Assembly: GCF_913777995.1 (NCBI RefSeq)
Contig: NZ_CAJYVE010000010.1
Coordinates: forward strand, 310,001 to 374,000
Source: an uncultured Pseudomonas sp.
Lineage (GTDB): Bacteria > Pseudomonadota > Gammaproteobacteria > Pseudomonadales > Pseudomonadaceae
DNA: 64,000 nt
Reading direction: 5' to 3'
Shown here: positions 53,286 through 63,216 of the stretch, one piece after another
Layout: each line of letters starts with the position of its first letter
Position numbering within the stretch: position 1 is the first letter of the stretch
Notes under the pieces: generated by a model
Seen by the model: only the letters and a program-made list of their open reading frames with translations
Told to the model about the DNA's origin: nothing
Databases searched by the model: none
Translations under genes and position numbers: made by a program

Positions 53286-54896
53286 ATGATCAGCGACATC
53301 ACAACATTGCGCGTAAGTCCTCTGTCCACTCCAGCCATGACTTCCTCGAAAGAAGCCTACGCTGCAGGCATCGAATTAATAGAGCCGCAATCATCAGACC
53401 GGCTTTCACTCATGGCCCAGCATTTAAGCAGGGCCGCTTCCAGCTCATGGGCTTGTCAACCCGCCCCGTCGCTCCAGCAGGCCAGGCTCGAATCGGCCCG
53501 CCTGCTGGCCCCCCTGACCGACGACGTCTATCAACAGAACAAGGCCACCCATGACGCCGAGACACCGGCGACCCAGGATGGAGAATGGCTAAGCCGCACG
53601 CGCCAGGCCACAGATTTTCTCGAAGGCAGGGCCAGCGATCCCTTTCAGGGCCTGTCCCAACCACAACTGGCGCTGGTGGCATGGGACGACAGCCAGACCT
53701 TCACCATCAATGAGCGCCGAGCCGCCTGGTTGACACTCAAGAGCATGCAGAACGTGCAGCAGCACCGCTTCGCCGCCGATGCTCAGCAGGAACTGGCGAG
53801 CACCGGCAGGGTGGAGAACACCCTCAAACAGGCTCTCACGCATTACCGGCAGTTGTCGGCGATGGAGCAGGCCCAGCTCCCGGAGGGCTATATCGAGCGG
53901 CTTGAAAAGGCCCTAGCCCGCGCTGCGGGTTCGGAAGGTGCCCAGCGCGCACGGCTGGATACCCCAGCCCTGATCCAGGAACTATTCCTGTCGCGCAGTG
54001 GCGTAGCGGTTGCAGCCGCAGTCGAAGACGATACCTTGAACGTTCCGCGTACCAAAGACACCCAGGGTTACCGCACGCTGGTCGAGCGGCTGTATGGGAA
54101 ATTCGAACATCCGCTGATCGAGCCATCGCAGCGGCGCAGCTTAGTGAACATGGGCCGGGGTCTATATGATTTCCTGACTCAGGAAGATCGTTTTCTGCTG
54201 GCACAGATGTATGACTATTCGCAGGGGCAAGGGGCAGATCTGCGTTACGTCGACAAATTAGCCTACGAACTCGGGGGCTATCGAGAATTGGACGATGGTC
54301 GTGTGATGCTGAACCTGAACGCTCATAAACAGCGCGACCAAGAGGGATTCCGCCTTTCGTACGACTTCACCCCTGAAAATGCAGAGATCATCAACCGTAT
54401 CCGTAGCAGCGAAGCGTTCAAGACGACACTTCTGGATACCCGCTTTCTGGAATTCGCTTTCGACCCCGGCTTTCGTCCCTTCAGCAACGGCAGCGACAAG
54501 CGCTTCCTGGAGCAGATGGTCACACGCTTTTCGGCCCAAGGCGGTAAGGACTATGCTCTGGACGCCCGCTTCGCGCACTACGATCACGACCCCAAGACCA
54601 AAGACAAGATCGTGCACCGCTCAAGCCATGCCGAACGGTCACCACGTTGGGAGCCTATGTTCGTCAGCACCAAAGACGGCTGGGCCATTACCGCCAAGGG
54701 CAAGGCCGCCGGCTTCGGGCTGGACCCGGTGAGCGGCGGGCTGGTGATTCACACACCAAGCGCCATGCCTGCACCGAAGACGGACGAGAACATGGCAGGC
54801 TGGGTGCAGCAGCGTGTCAAAAAAGCCAGCCTGCTGCACCCTTTCATGATGATGGTGGCCAAGTACAAGGCCCAAGGGCGGGTCCGCAGGCCGTAA
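53286..54896 (+). CDS. Hypothetical protein (536 aa)
   Basis: I do not recognise a family. A soluble protein without signal peptide or membrane helices; the N-terminus (MISDITTLRVSPLSTPAMTS) is rich in Ser/Thr/Ala. A helical region (about 100-220) contains ERRAAWLTLKSMQNVQQHRF and a distinct, apparently conserved block lies at about 295-345 (EDRFLLAQMYDYSQGQGADL and ELGGYRELDDGRVMLNL). The C-terminus is basic (KAQGRVRRP). No catalytic motif can be named. The Ser-rich N-terminus resembles that of secreted effectors, but this is weak. Translation starts at ATG 53286; a weak hairpin separates it from the upstream gene. Confidence 0.65.
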   Translation: MISDITTLRVSPLSTPAMTSSKEAYAAGIELIEPQSSDRLSLMAQHLSRAASSSWACQPAPSLQQARLESARLLAPLTDDVYQQNKATHDAETPATQDGEWLSRTRQATDFLEGRASDPFQGLSQPQLALVAWDDSQTFTINERRAAWLTLKSMQNVQQHRFAADAQQELASTGRVENTLKQALTHYRQLSAMEQAQLPEGYIERLEKALARAAGSEGAQRARLDTPALIQELFLSRSGVAVAAAVEDDTLNVPRTKDTQGYRTLVERLYGKFEHPLIEPSQRRSLVNMGRGLYDFLTQEDRFLLAQMYDYSQGQGADLRYVDKLAYELGGYRELDDGRVMLNLNAHKQRDQEGFRLSYDFTPENAEIINRIRSSEAFKTTLLDTRFLEFAFDPGFRPFSNGSDKRFLEQMVTRFSAQGGKDYALDARFAHYDHDPKTKDKIVHRSSHAERSPRWEPMFVSTKDGWAITAKGKAAGFGLDPVSGGLVIHTPSAMPAPKTDENMAGWVQQRVKKASLLHPFMMMVAKYKAQGRVRRP

Positions 54897-54939
54897 GCGC
54901 TACGAGCCATTCACGGCAGGATCTGCCTGCCCGGATGGC

Positions 54940-55392
54940 TCAGGCCAGCCGTTGCATCCACTGCGCCAGCCAAGGCTCGGCGTCGGTGTCGGGCGTGACG
55001 GTTTCGCTGGCATCCAGGCGCAGCATGTCCTGCAGCTCATTGATGCCCAGTTCGCCGAACAGCTCGCGCAGTTGCTCGCCGCCGCCGCAGAAGGTGTCGT
55101 CGTAGCTGCTGTCACCCAGAGCAATGACCCCGCCCGGCAAGCCGCGCAGCGCCGCAGGCAATTCGTCGCGCAGCTGGTAGAACAGCGGCTGCAGGTTATC
55201 GGGCAGCTCGCCCATGCCGGTGCTCGACGTGACGCCCAGCAAGGCCTGGGGGGCGAAGGCCAGCAGTTCGGCCTGGGTCAGACGGATGTTGCAGAGCACC
55301 TCGTGGCCTGCATGGCGCAGCAAACCGCTGGCGTGGCGGGCAACGTCTTCCGCCGCACCGAAGACAGAACCGCAAAGAATGGCAATTTTCAT
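54940..55392 (-). CDS. Flavodoxin-like protein (MioC type)
   Basis: FMN-binding electron carrier of 150 residues. The N-terminal FMN phosphate-binding loop is CGSVFGAAEDVA (7-18 region) with SSTG and the later ALGDSSYDDTFCGGGEQL typical of short-chain flavodoxins. The ATG at 55392 (MKIAILCGS) is used; an in-frame ATG 12 bases upstream is less likely. Divergent from the PilZ-like gene that follows. Partner unknown. Confidence 0.87.
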   Translation of the reverse strand: MKIAILCGSVFGAAEDVARHASGLLRHAGHEVLCNIRLTQAELLAFAPQALLGVTSSTGMGELPDNLQPLFYQLRDELPAALRGLPGGVIALGDSSYDDTFCGGGEQLRELFGELGINELQDMLRLDASETVTPDTDAEPWLAQWMQRLA

Positions 55393-55543
55393 AACTTGTC
55401 CCATGGCCCGGTAAAAATTCGGGCATTATGCTCCATTGCGCTTGCAGGCTCGTCAACTCGGGATGAAATGACGAGACGTAGGCGCCAACGAGTGCGCCAC
55501 GCTGAACCAAACCGACCAGCGGTCAGAACTCGACCGGGAATTT

Positions 55544-56197
55544 ATGGTCACTTTCAGTAATTACGGACCGGTCCGAGCCCAGATGTCTGCCATGCAAGCT
55601 GACTCCCTACTTACCCAGGACGAACTGGATTTCATCCTGGACATGCAGCACAACCCCAAACTCAACGTGCGTGACAACACGCAGCAGATGAGCGTGAACG
55701 GGGGTGAGCGCATCCAGCGGTTGCTGGCGCGTCTGGCTGCGCATGAGCAGGTGACCATCCAGGCGCAATTCAACAATCAGCAGATGACCTTCCCGTTGCA
55801 ACTGGTGGAAGACGAATTCCATGCCCAGCATCTGGAACTGGGCACTCCCAGCATCTATGAAGACGGCCCGCAGGTTCGCCCTTGGCGCCTTGCCCTGCCC
55901 GCCCCCGTGCCACTGGAAAACTTGCGTGGCGCCCGCACGGCCCTCTGGGTTCATGACATCTCCTTCAAGGGTGTCCTGCTGGAATATCGCCGCCCCGGCA
56001 CTCCGCCACAGCGATTCTCGGCCTGGCTGCGCCCTGCCGGAAGAAAGTCCATCGCCCTGCGCGGGCGCTTCGAGCGCCTGACCGACCAGGGCCTGGCGGC
56101 CTACCGGTTGAGCCAGAATGACCCGCTCGAAGCCGAGAACCTGCGCCAGTACCTGCTCGACGAGCACCGCAAGGCCAACCCCTCGCTTTACGCCTGA
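55544..56197 (+). CDS. PilZ-domain-like protein
   Basis: Soluble protein of 217 residues (or 204 from an internal ATG at 55583). The C-terminal half resembles a PilZ c-di-GMP-binding domain: an Arg-containing segment (QVRPWRLALP) precedes the DxSxxG motif DISFKG (about residue 138). The Arg spacing is RxxR rather than RxxxR, so binding is uncertain. The N-terminal half (MQADSLLTQDELDFILDMQH) is helical. It could link c-di-GMP to motility or alginate control, but context does not show that. Confidence 0.6.
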   Translation: MVTFSNYGPVRAQMSAMQADSLLTQDELDFILDMQHNPKLNVRDNTQQMSVNGGERIQRLLARLAAHEQVTIQAQFNNQQMTFPLQLVEDEFHAQHLELGTPSIYEDGPQVRPWRLALPAPVPLENLRGARTALWVHDISFKGVLLEYRRPGTPPQRFSAWLRPAGRKSIALRGRFERLTDQGLAAYRLSQNDPLEAENLRQYLLDEHRKANPSLYA

Positions 56198-56373
56198 CCC
56201 CTTTGGCGCGCCTGCACGACGCCAGGCGGTCGGATTATCTGGACTGTTCGCAGTTTTCAGGAATAATCCTTGCTTGCTTCATCAGCTGAAGCAGCCGCGG
56301 CACCACCACCCCCGGTGCCGTGCCCTGCGGGCATCCTTATCCAGGAGGCCTGTGCACCGCTTGGAGATACACA

Positions 56374-56943
56374 ATGTCTACCGCACCTGTCACCTTGATG
56401 GTGGCTCGCCGTGTCACCCACGGCCGCTACCAGGACCTTATCGCCTGGCTGCATGAAGGCGAACGGCTGGCCACCGACTTTCCCGGCTACCTGGGCTCTG
56501 GCGTACTTGCACCGCCCCCAGGAGACGACGAATTCCAGATGATCTTCCGCTTTCGCGACGCCGAAACCCTGCACGCCTGGGAGCATTCGGCCTCAAGACG
56601 CGCCTGGCTGGTGCGTGGCAGCGGGCTGTTCGACTGCCCCTCCGAACACCGGGTCAACGGCACGGCCGGCTGGTTCGGCACCACCGACATGCGCCCCGCG
56701 CGCTGGAAGCAGTCCATCGCCATCTGGCTGGCGTTCTTTCCCGTTTCGCTGCTGTTCAACTACCTGCTGGAGCCGGTGCTCGGCCAACTCGAGCTGGTTC
56801 CGCGAATCCTGTTCAGCACGCTGATTCTCACACCGCTGATGGTCTATCTGTTCATCCCGCTGTCCACCCGCTTGCTGGCGAACTGGCTCAGAGGTGACCC
56901 GACACCCACTGCCGCCAAGGCAAAATCCTCCTCCGCGCGCTAA
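56374..56943 (+). CDS. Antibiotic-biosynthesis-monooxygenase-like domain with C-terminal membrane helices
   Basis: Protein of 189 residues. The N-terminal part (about 5-100) is a dimeric ferredoxin-fold ABM domain (VTLMVARRVTHGRYQDLIAW, FQMIFRFRDAETLHAWEHS), and the C-terminal part carries two helices (IAIWLAFFPVSLLFNYLLE and ILTPLMVYLFIPL), so the domain would be membrane-tethered. TTGGAG precedes the ATG at 56374. Function unknown; heme-degrading and quinol monooxygenase members exist in the family. Confidence 0.75.
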   Translation: MSTAPVTLMVARRVTHGRYQDLIAWLHEGERLATDFPGYLGSGVLAPPPGDDEFQMIFRFRDAETLHAWEHSASRRAWLVRGSGLFDCPSEHRVNGTAGWFGTTDMRPARWKQSIAIWLAFFPVSLLFNYLLEPVLGQLELVPRILFSTLILTPLMVYLFIPLSTRLLANWLRGDPTPTAAKAKSSSAR

Positions 56944-57119
56944 CAACGCGCCACGTGGCCGGCCTCAAGCCCGACGGATGAGCCGGCCACCTTCCCACAA
57001 GGTTGTACAACCTTGGCCGTTGGTATAACTTTGCCAGTTACTACAGCTCCACAAGCCGTTTCCTCCACGCCTGCGAACAGACCTTTCTGGTCTGACGCGC
57101 GATTGATCGTGAGCCGTCG

Positions 57120-57830
57120 ATGGTATCCAGCAATGCACCGATATTGATCACCGGTGCCAGCCAGCGGGTCGGCCTGCACTGTGCGCAGCGCCTGCTTGAA
57201 GAAGGCCAGCCCGTGATCGTCAGCTATCGCACCCTGCGCCCCGGCGTGGAGCAGCTGCGTGCTGCCGGTGCAGTAGCCCTGCAGGCGGACTTTTCGTCCG
57301 AGGCAGGCATCCTGGCGTTCATCGACGAACTCCGGCAGCACACGGCAAGCCTGCGCGCCATCGTCCACAATGCGTCGGAATGGCTCGCCGAAACACCCGG
57401 CGACGAAGCCGAAGTGTTCACCCGGATGTTCAGCATCCACATGCTGGCGCCCTACCTGATCAACCTGCACGGTGCCGAACTGCTGCAGCGCAGCCCGCAG
57501 GCGGACATCGTCCACATCAGTGACGACGTGACCCGCAAGGGCAGCAGCAAGCACATTGCGTACTGCGCCAGCAAGGCTGGCCTGGAAAGCCTGACCCTGT
57601 CGTTCGCCGCACGCCTGGCGCCACAGGTCAAGGTCAATGGCATCGCCCCGGCGCTGGTGATGTTCCAGCCCGGTGACGACGCGGACTACCGCGCCAGGAC
57701 CCTGGCCAAATCGGCGCTGGGCATCGAGCCCGGCCCCGAGGTCGTCTACCAGAGCCTGCGCTACCTGCTCGACACCCCTTATGTAACCGGCACAACCTTG
57801 ACCGTAAACGGCGGACGGCACCTAAAGTAG
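57120..57830 (+). CDS. folM: Dihydromonapterin reductase FolM
   Basis: SDR-type NADPH reductase that makes tetrahydromonapterin, the cofactor of phenylalanine hydroxylase in Pseudomonas, 236 residues. Features are ITGASQRVG (about 8-16), NASEW in place of NNAG, and the catalytic YCASK preceded by [15 protein letters not shown]. First gene of folM-folE-folX; folE starts 20 bases after it. FolM from context and the [13 protein letters not shown] signature. Confidence 0.92.
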   Translation: MVSSNAPILITGASQRVGLHCAQRLLEEGQPVIVSYRTLRPGVEQLRAAGAVALQADFSSEAGILAFIDELRQHTASLRAIVHNASEWLAETPGDEAEVFTRMFSIHMLAPYLINLHGAELLQRSPQADIVHISDDVTRKGSSKHIAYCASKAGLESLTLSFAARLAPQVKVNGIAPALVMFQPGDDADYRARTLAKSALGIEPGPEVVYQSLRYLLDTPYVTGTTLTVNGGRHLK

Positions 57831-57850
57831 GCCGCCCCGAGGACCTGATG

Positions 57851-58414
57851 ATGAGCGAACCCCTGTCACAGCAATACCGAGACATTCTCATTGGCCTGGG
57901 TGAAAACCCGGAGCGTGAAGGTCTGCTGGATACCCCGAAACGTGCCGCCAAAGCCATGCAGTACCTCTGCCACGGCTACGCGCAGAGCCTGGATGAGATC
58001 GTCAACGGCGCACTGTTCGCTTCCGACAACGACGAGATGGTGATCGTCAAGGACATCGAACTCTACTCGCTGTGCGAGCATCACCTGCTGCCGTTCATTG
58101 GCAAGGCCCATGTGGCCTACATCCCCACCGGCAAGGTGCTGGGTCTGTCGAAGATCGCCCGCGTGGTGGACATGTTCGCCCGCCGCCTGCAGATCCAGGA
58201 AAACCTAACGCGGCAAATCGCCGAGGCGATCCAGAGCGTCACCCAGGCTGCCGGCGTGGCAGTAGTCATCGAAGCGCAGCACATGTGCATGATGATGCGC
58301 GGCGTCGAGAAACAGAACTCGCTGATGAACACCTCGGTAATGCTCGGCGCCTTCCGCGAATCGAGCACCACGCGCATGGAGTTCATGCAACTGATCGGAC
58401 GGAGCAAGGGCTGA
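57851..58414 (+). CDS. folE: GTP cyclohydrolase I FolE
   Basis: Converts GTP to 7,8-dihydroneopterin triphosphate, 187 residues. The zinc/active site has CEHHLLPF and [32 protein letters not shown] is the conserved N-terminal helix. Two adjacent ATGs (57848, 57851); the second is better spaced from GAGG (57839-57842). Its stop overlaps the folX start (TGATG). Second gene of the tetrahydromonapterin set. Confidence 0.95.
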   Translation: MSEPLSQQYRDILIGLGENPEREGLLDTPKRAAKAMQYLCHGYAQSLDEIVNGALFASDNDEMVIVKDIELYSLCEHHLLPFIGKAHVAYIPTGKVLGLSKIARVVDMFARRLQIQENLTRQIAEAIQSVTQAAGVAVVIEAQHMCMMMRGVEKQNSLMNTSVMLGAFRESSTTRMEFMQLIGRSKG

Positions 58415-58785
58415 TGGCCAAACTTGAACCCGGTACTGCACGCATCAGGGTCAAAGACCTGCGCCTGCGGACCTTCATCGGCATCAACGAAGATGAAATC
58501 CTCAACAAGCAGGACGTGCTGATCAACCTGACGATCTGCTACCCGGCGCAAGAGGCAGTGCGTGACAACGACATCGATCACGCCCTCAACTACCGCACCA
58601 TCACCAAGGCGATCATCCAGCACGTGGAGGGCAACCGCTTCGCCCTGCTCGAACGCCTGACCCAGGAGGTCCTGGACCTGGTGATGAGCTACCAGGCTGT
58701 CACCTACGCCGAAGTCGAGGTCGACAAACCCCATGCCCTGCGGTTTGCCGAGTCGGTTTCGATCACCCTGGCCGGCCACCGCTGA
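58414..58785 (+). CDS. folX: Dihydroneopterin triphosphate 2'-epimerase FolX
   Basis: Epimerises dihydroneopterin triphosphate to the monapterin form, 123 residues, tunnel fold. Sequence landmarks: [39 protein letters not shown] and [12 protein letters not shown]. The ATG overlaps the folE stop (TGATG). Distinguished from the paralogue FolB by its place between folE and folM partners and by the INEDEI motif. Confidence 0.92.
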   Translation: MAKLEPGTARIRVKDLRLRTFIGINEDEILNKQDVLINLTICYPAQEAVRDNDIDHALNYRTITKAIIQHVEGNRFALLERLTQEVLDLVMSYQAVTYAEVEVDKPHALRFAESVSITLAGHR

Positions 58786-58815
58786 TATCATCGCGGGCCG
58801 TTTATGGAGCCTCTC

Positions 58816-59112
58816 ATGACCGAGCAACAACGCCTCGAACTCGAAGCCGCCGCCTTCCGCCGCCTGGTCGCGCACCTGGACAGCCGCAAGGACGTCCAGA
58901 ACATCGACCTGATGAACCTGTCCGGCTTCTGCCGCAACTGCCTGTCCAAGTGGTACAAGGCCGCCGCCGACGAGCGCAGCATCGACATCAGCCTCGATGA
59001 CGCCCGTGAAGTGGTCTACGGCATGCCCTACGCCGACTGGAAGTCGCTCTACCAGAAAGAAGCCAATGCCGAGCAGCTAGCGGCCTTCGCCAAGGAACCC
59101 AAGCATGACTGA
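58816..59112 (+). CDS. DUF1244 domain protein
   Basis: Small cytosolic helical protein of 98 residues, DUF1244 family, with LMNLSGFCRNCLSKWYKAAA (two Cys) and EVVYGMPYADWKSLYQKEAN. The biochemical role is unknown. ATG 58816 has GGAG 8 bases upstream; ATG 58804 is also in frame. It overlaps the next gene by 8 bases, so the two are coupled. Confidence 0.87.
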   Translation: MTEQQRLELEAAAFRRLVAHLDSRKDVQNIDLMNLSGFCRNCLSKWYKAAADERSIDISLDDAREVVYGMPYADWKSLYQKEANAEQLAAFAKEPKHD

Positions 59113-59446
59113 TCTGAACACCCTGCGCGCCAGCCTGCGCAGCGGCCAACACGCGTTCGCCGATACCCTGGCCTTCATCGCCGAAGGTTACGACTATCAG
59201 CCCCAGGCCTTCCGTAACGGCGAGGTGGAAAACGCCGCCGGCCAGAACGAAGGCTCCTGCAAGACCCTGGGCCTGGCCCTGCTCGAAGGCCTGAGCGACG
59301 AAGAAGCCCTGCTGGCCTTCGGTGAGCACTACCGCTCGGTGCAAGCCACTCCCGAGGGCAGTGACCACGCCAATATCCGTGCGCTGATCGCCCATGGCCT
59401 GGCCGGAGTGAAATTCGCCACTCAACCCCTGACCCGCAAGGCCTGA
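59105..59446 (+). CDS. HopJ-family protein
   Basis: Protein of 113 residues of the HopJ (type III effector HopJ-like) family, named after a P. syringae effector but widespread in bacteria without that role. Landmarks are FIAEGYDYQPQAFRNGEVEN and AAGQNEGSCKTLGLALLEGL, and LLAFGEHYRSVQ. It overlaps DUF1244 and sits behind the pterin genes; a housekeeping role is more likely than secretion. Followed by a strong bidirectional terminator. Confidence 0.88.
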   Translation: MTDLNTLRASLRSGQHAFADTLAFIAEGYDYQPQAFRNGEVENAAGQNEGSCKTLGLALLEGLSDEEALLAFGEHYRSVQATPEGSDHANIRALIAHGLAGVKFATQPLTRKA

Positions 59447-59470
59447 TACCTCAGGCTGTCTCGCAGGCAC

Positions 59471-59499
59471 AAAAAAACCGGCTCTGAGCCGGTTTTTTT
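59471..59499. terminator. Bidirectional terminator between hopJ-like and trxB genes
   Basis: A-run, CCGGCTC paired with GAGCCGG, then a run of seven T. Serves both the plus-strand HopJ-like gene and the minus-strand trxB. Confidence 0.93.
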
Positions 59500-59515
59500 G
59501 CGCCACAGCCGCGAC

Positions 59516-60502
<987 letters not shown>

Positions 60503-60600
60503 TCACGCGGGGGTCGCAACGTTTCGAAAATGACGGCCGATGCACAGGTGCAGCGGCCCGGAATTCGGTTGGCCACGGCGAGCGCCGTGGCCTGGCAGCC

Positions 60601-61200
60601 TTACAGGCTGGTGGCGTTGGACGCCAGGTAATCGGCGACGCCCTTGGCATCGGCCTTCATGCCTTTCTGGCCTGGACGCCAGCCGGCTGGGCAGACTTCG
60701 CCGTGCTCTTCGGTGAACTGCAGCGCTTCGACCAGACGCACCATCTCGTCGACGTCACGACCCAGTGGCAGGTTGTTGACCACCTGGTGCTGTACCACAC
60801 CGGATTTGTCGATCAGGAACGAAGCACGCAGCGCTACGCCAGCATCGTGTTCGATGCCGTAGGCGCGGGTGATTTCGTGCTTGACGTCGGCGACCATGGT
60901 GAACTCGACTTCGCCGATGCCGCCCTTCTCGACCGGGGTGCTGCGCCAGGCGTGGTGGGTGAACTGCGAGTCGATGGAAACGCCGACCACTTCAACGCCC
61001 AGCTCACGGAAGCGGGCCATGCGGTTGTTGTGGGCGATGATTTCCGAAGGGCACACGAAGGTGAAATCCAGCGGCCAGAAGAACAGCACCACGTATTTGC
61101 CGCGCAGCGAAGACAGCTTGAAGCTGTCGACGATGGAACCGTCGCCGAGTACGGCTGCTGCATCAAAATCAGGGGCCTGTTTGTTTACCAGTACGCTCAT
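60601..61200 (-). CDS. 2-Cys peroxiredoxin (AhpC/Prx family)
   Basis: Thiol peroxidase that reduces H2O2 and organic peroxides, 199 residues. The peroxidatic Cys50 is in FVCPSE and the resolving Cys170 in EVCPAGW, so it is a typical 2-Cys enzyme; GVSIDSQFTHHAW and the C-terminal extension are intact. Whether it is recycled by AhpF or by the thioredoxin system cannot be seen; the nearby trxB favours thioredoxin. Confidence 0.93.
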   Translation of the reverse strand: MSVLVNKQAPDFDAAAVLGDGSIVDSFKLSSLRGKYVVLFFWPLDFTFVCPSEIIAHNNRMARFRELGVEVVGVSIDSQFTHHAWRSTPVEKGGIGEVEFTMVADVKHEITRAYGIEHDAGVALRASFLIDKSGVVQHQVVNNLPLGRDVDEMVRLVEALQFTEEHGEVCPAGWRPGQKGMKADAKGVADYLASNATSL

Positions 61201-61622
61201 GAATGGACTCCAGTCAGAAATGGAAAGGATAGGTGAGGAAAAGGATCGCCAGCCTATCCGGGGAGGGCAGATTAAGGAAATTTCGTTTCACAATCCACCT
61301 CATAGACTGCACCTATTCAGAAAAGCTCCAGAGCCACTACTCTACGCCAGCGCCGATTGTCACGCGACCGCCTCCCAGTCCGACATGCTCTTGTTTAACA
61401 GCACCGTGCTGGGTCCTGGCTGGGGGAAGCGGCCTTGGCCGCAATACAGTTCAGACCGGGGGAGCGAGCTTGCTCACGAAGAGACCGGCGAAGCCCATGC
61501 ACCTGCCGTGAACGTGACAAAGCTTTAGCGAGCAAGCTCCAACGTTCTAACAGACCGGCATGCTCTTTAACCGCCCCGGCAAAGCCGGTAAGGTCGGCTC
61601 GTCTCTTTCATCGGAAGCTGCC
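61201..61622. other. Intergenic region with a REP-like inverted repeat
   Basis: A 422-base gap holding the peroxiredoxin and cysZ promoters. It contains GAGCTTGCTC (61466-61475) and its complement GAGCAAGCTC (61530-61539), a doublet of the repeat type widespread in Pseudomonas intergenic DNA. No gene is convincing. Confidence 0.55.
61461..61540. repeat. REP-type doublet upstream of cysZ
   Basis: Two convergent copies of the GAGCTTGCTC core (61466-61475 and, inverted, 61530-61539) with shared flanking AGCGAGC words. An extragenic palindromic element. Confidence 0.6.
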
Positions 61623-62378
61623 ATGCCGACACACGCCCTCTCAGGCCCGCAATACCTCTCCGAAGGCCTGAAACTGATCCTCAGCCCAGGCCTGCGCCTG
61701 TTCGTGCTGCTGCCCCTGAGCATCAACCTGCTGCTGTTCGCTGGCCTGGTGTACCTGGCGGTGCACCAGTTCGGCCTGTGGGTCGACACTTTCATGCCGA
61801 CCCTGCCGCACTGGCTGAGTTTCCTCAGCTACATCCTCTGGCCGCTGTTCGTGCTGCTGGTGCTGCTGATGGTGTTCTTCACCTTCACCATGCTGGCCAA
61901 CGTCATCGCCGCGCCCTTCAACGGCTTTCTGTCGGAAAAGGTCGAAGCCGTAGTGCGCGGCGTCGATACCTCGCCCCCTTTCAGCTGGGGCGAACTGCTG
62001 GCGATGATCCCGCGCACCCTCAGCCGCGAGGCCCGCAAGCTGGGCTACATGCTGCCCCGGGTGATCGGCCTGTTCATCCTGTCGTTCATCCCGGTGGTCA
62101 ACCTGGTGGCCACGCCGCTGTGGCTGTTGTTCGGCGTATGGATGATGGCCATCCAGTACATCGACTACCCCGCCGACAACCACAAGATGAGCTGGCAGGA
62201 CATGCTCGCCTGGCTGCGCAGCAAACGCTGGGCCTGCCTGAGCTTCGGCGGCTGCGTGTACGCCGCGCTGCTGATTCCGTTCGTGAATATCCTGATGATG
62301 CCGGCGGCAGTGGCGGGCGCGACATTGTTCTGGGTGAGGGAGCGTACTGAAGGAGAAATTCTCCAGCAGCGCACCTGA
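61623..62378 (+). CDS. cysZ: Sulfate transporter/permease CysZ
   Basis: Inner-membrane protein of 251 residues of the EI24/CysZ family, a high-affinity sulfate channel for cysteine biosynthesis. Hydrophobic helices occur at about 22-46, 66-95, 140-185 and 205-240; landmarks are [20 protein letters not shown] and [20 protein letters not shown]. The ATG at 61623 is preferred over one at 61560, as homologues begin near [12 protein letters not shown]. Confidence 0.92.
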   Translation: MPTHALSGPQYLSEGLKLILSPGLRLFVLLPLSINLLLFAGLVYLAVHQFGLWVDTFMPTLPHWLSFLSYILWPLFVLLVLLMVFFTFTMLANVIAAPFNGFLSEKVEAVVRGVDTSPPFSWGELLAMIPRTLSREARKLGYMLPRVIGLFILSFIPVVNLVATPLWLLFGVWMMAIQYIDYPADNHKMSWQDMLAWLRSKRWACLSFGGCVYAALLIPFVNILMMPAAVAGATLFWVRERTEGEILQQRT

Positions 62379-62709
62379 CGACGCAGGAACCGCTCGAGCG
62401 TCCAAGCGCTGAAGCCAGTCCAGTATTGAAATGCTGCCTTCAGCGCTTCAACAGTTACATCCAAACAAGAAAGCGGCAACCGATGACCTGACTGGCAAAA
62501 GCTTGCCGTCATCATCACCAACATCTCTTGTAAGACTCTTCCGAAAAGACTAATTACAAAACCGAATCTTGACACTTCATCACACTTTTCAAATTCGCTC
62601 TTTTACCTGGCACCGACCTTGCTCATGCTGTGAAACTCATTTCAAGTAAATGAAGCCCGAGGCCTTGAGTGCGCCTCAGCACCCACACTATGAAAATCGG
62701 AAAGGCGCC
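62379..62709. other. AT-richer intergenic stretch after cysZ
   Basis: 331 bases between cysZ and an unknown gene; AT-richer than the neighbours. Probably contains a promoter for the next gene. Nothing else seen. Confidence 0.4.
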
Positions 62710-63204
62710 ATGACCACAGACGATACTACGCTGCTGCCCAACGTCACCTGCTTGGGACCTCGCGCAAAAAAGCCGACTGTCGCAAAGACAGGTATTCCAA
62801 CCTCCCCATTTGCCAACCTTTTGCAGGCGGCAGAAGGAAAATATAAAACCGCTGAGACCGACAGCACTCGCGGCAGTGCACAACGCCAATGGCTGATGGA
62901 AAAAGCCAACCGAAGCCCCCAGGAGGCCGCTGAACTCGCGCATGGGTATGCCTATCACTCGCTGAACGGTCAGGGTATCGACCTGACCGATTATCCGGTC
63001 ATTCGCTACTGCGCGACTGGAGAAATCGTCACGGACGAGTCCAGCAGTGGGTTCGAGTCGTACTTTAAACACATGCAACTGCAGCGCTCGGCGCTCTACG
63101 AATCAGAACTTCTGAAAGGCACACCGCCCGCGCAGATTCTGGAAAAAATTCTCGACTTCAATGACTCACAGCCAAAACGGTTTCGTGACATGGCTAACTG
63201 GTGA
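62710..63204 (+). CDS. Hypothetical protein (164 aa)
   Basis: I do not recognise a family. A soluble, helix-rich protein without signal peptide: N-terminus MTTDDTTLLPNVTCLGPRAK, a Ser/Thr-rich linker (about 20-60), then RQWLMEKANRSPQEAAELAH and a C-terminal helical part with SGFESYFKHMQLQRSALYES. Only two Cys. GGAAAGG precedes the ATG at 62710; the frame opens at 62650. Convergent with an FlhE-like gene 12 bases away; AT-rich flanks suggest an accessory locus. Low confidence in any function. Confidence 0.65.
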   Translation: MTTDDTTLLPNVTCLGPRAKKPTVAKTGIPTSPFANLLQAAEGKYKTAETDSTRGSAQRQWLMEKANRSPQEAAELAHGYAYHSLNGQGIDLTDYPVIRYCATGEIVTDESSSGFESYFKHMQLQRSALYESELLKGTPPAQILEKILDFNDSQPKRFRDMANW

Positions 63205-63216
63205 GCCGCGCAAGCG

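Noticed and set aside
59105-59446. HopJ-like protein as a type III effector
   Set aside because: No type III secretion genes or promoter nearby and the gene is coupled to DUF1244 in a metabolic cluster; family members occur widely without effector function.
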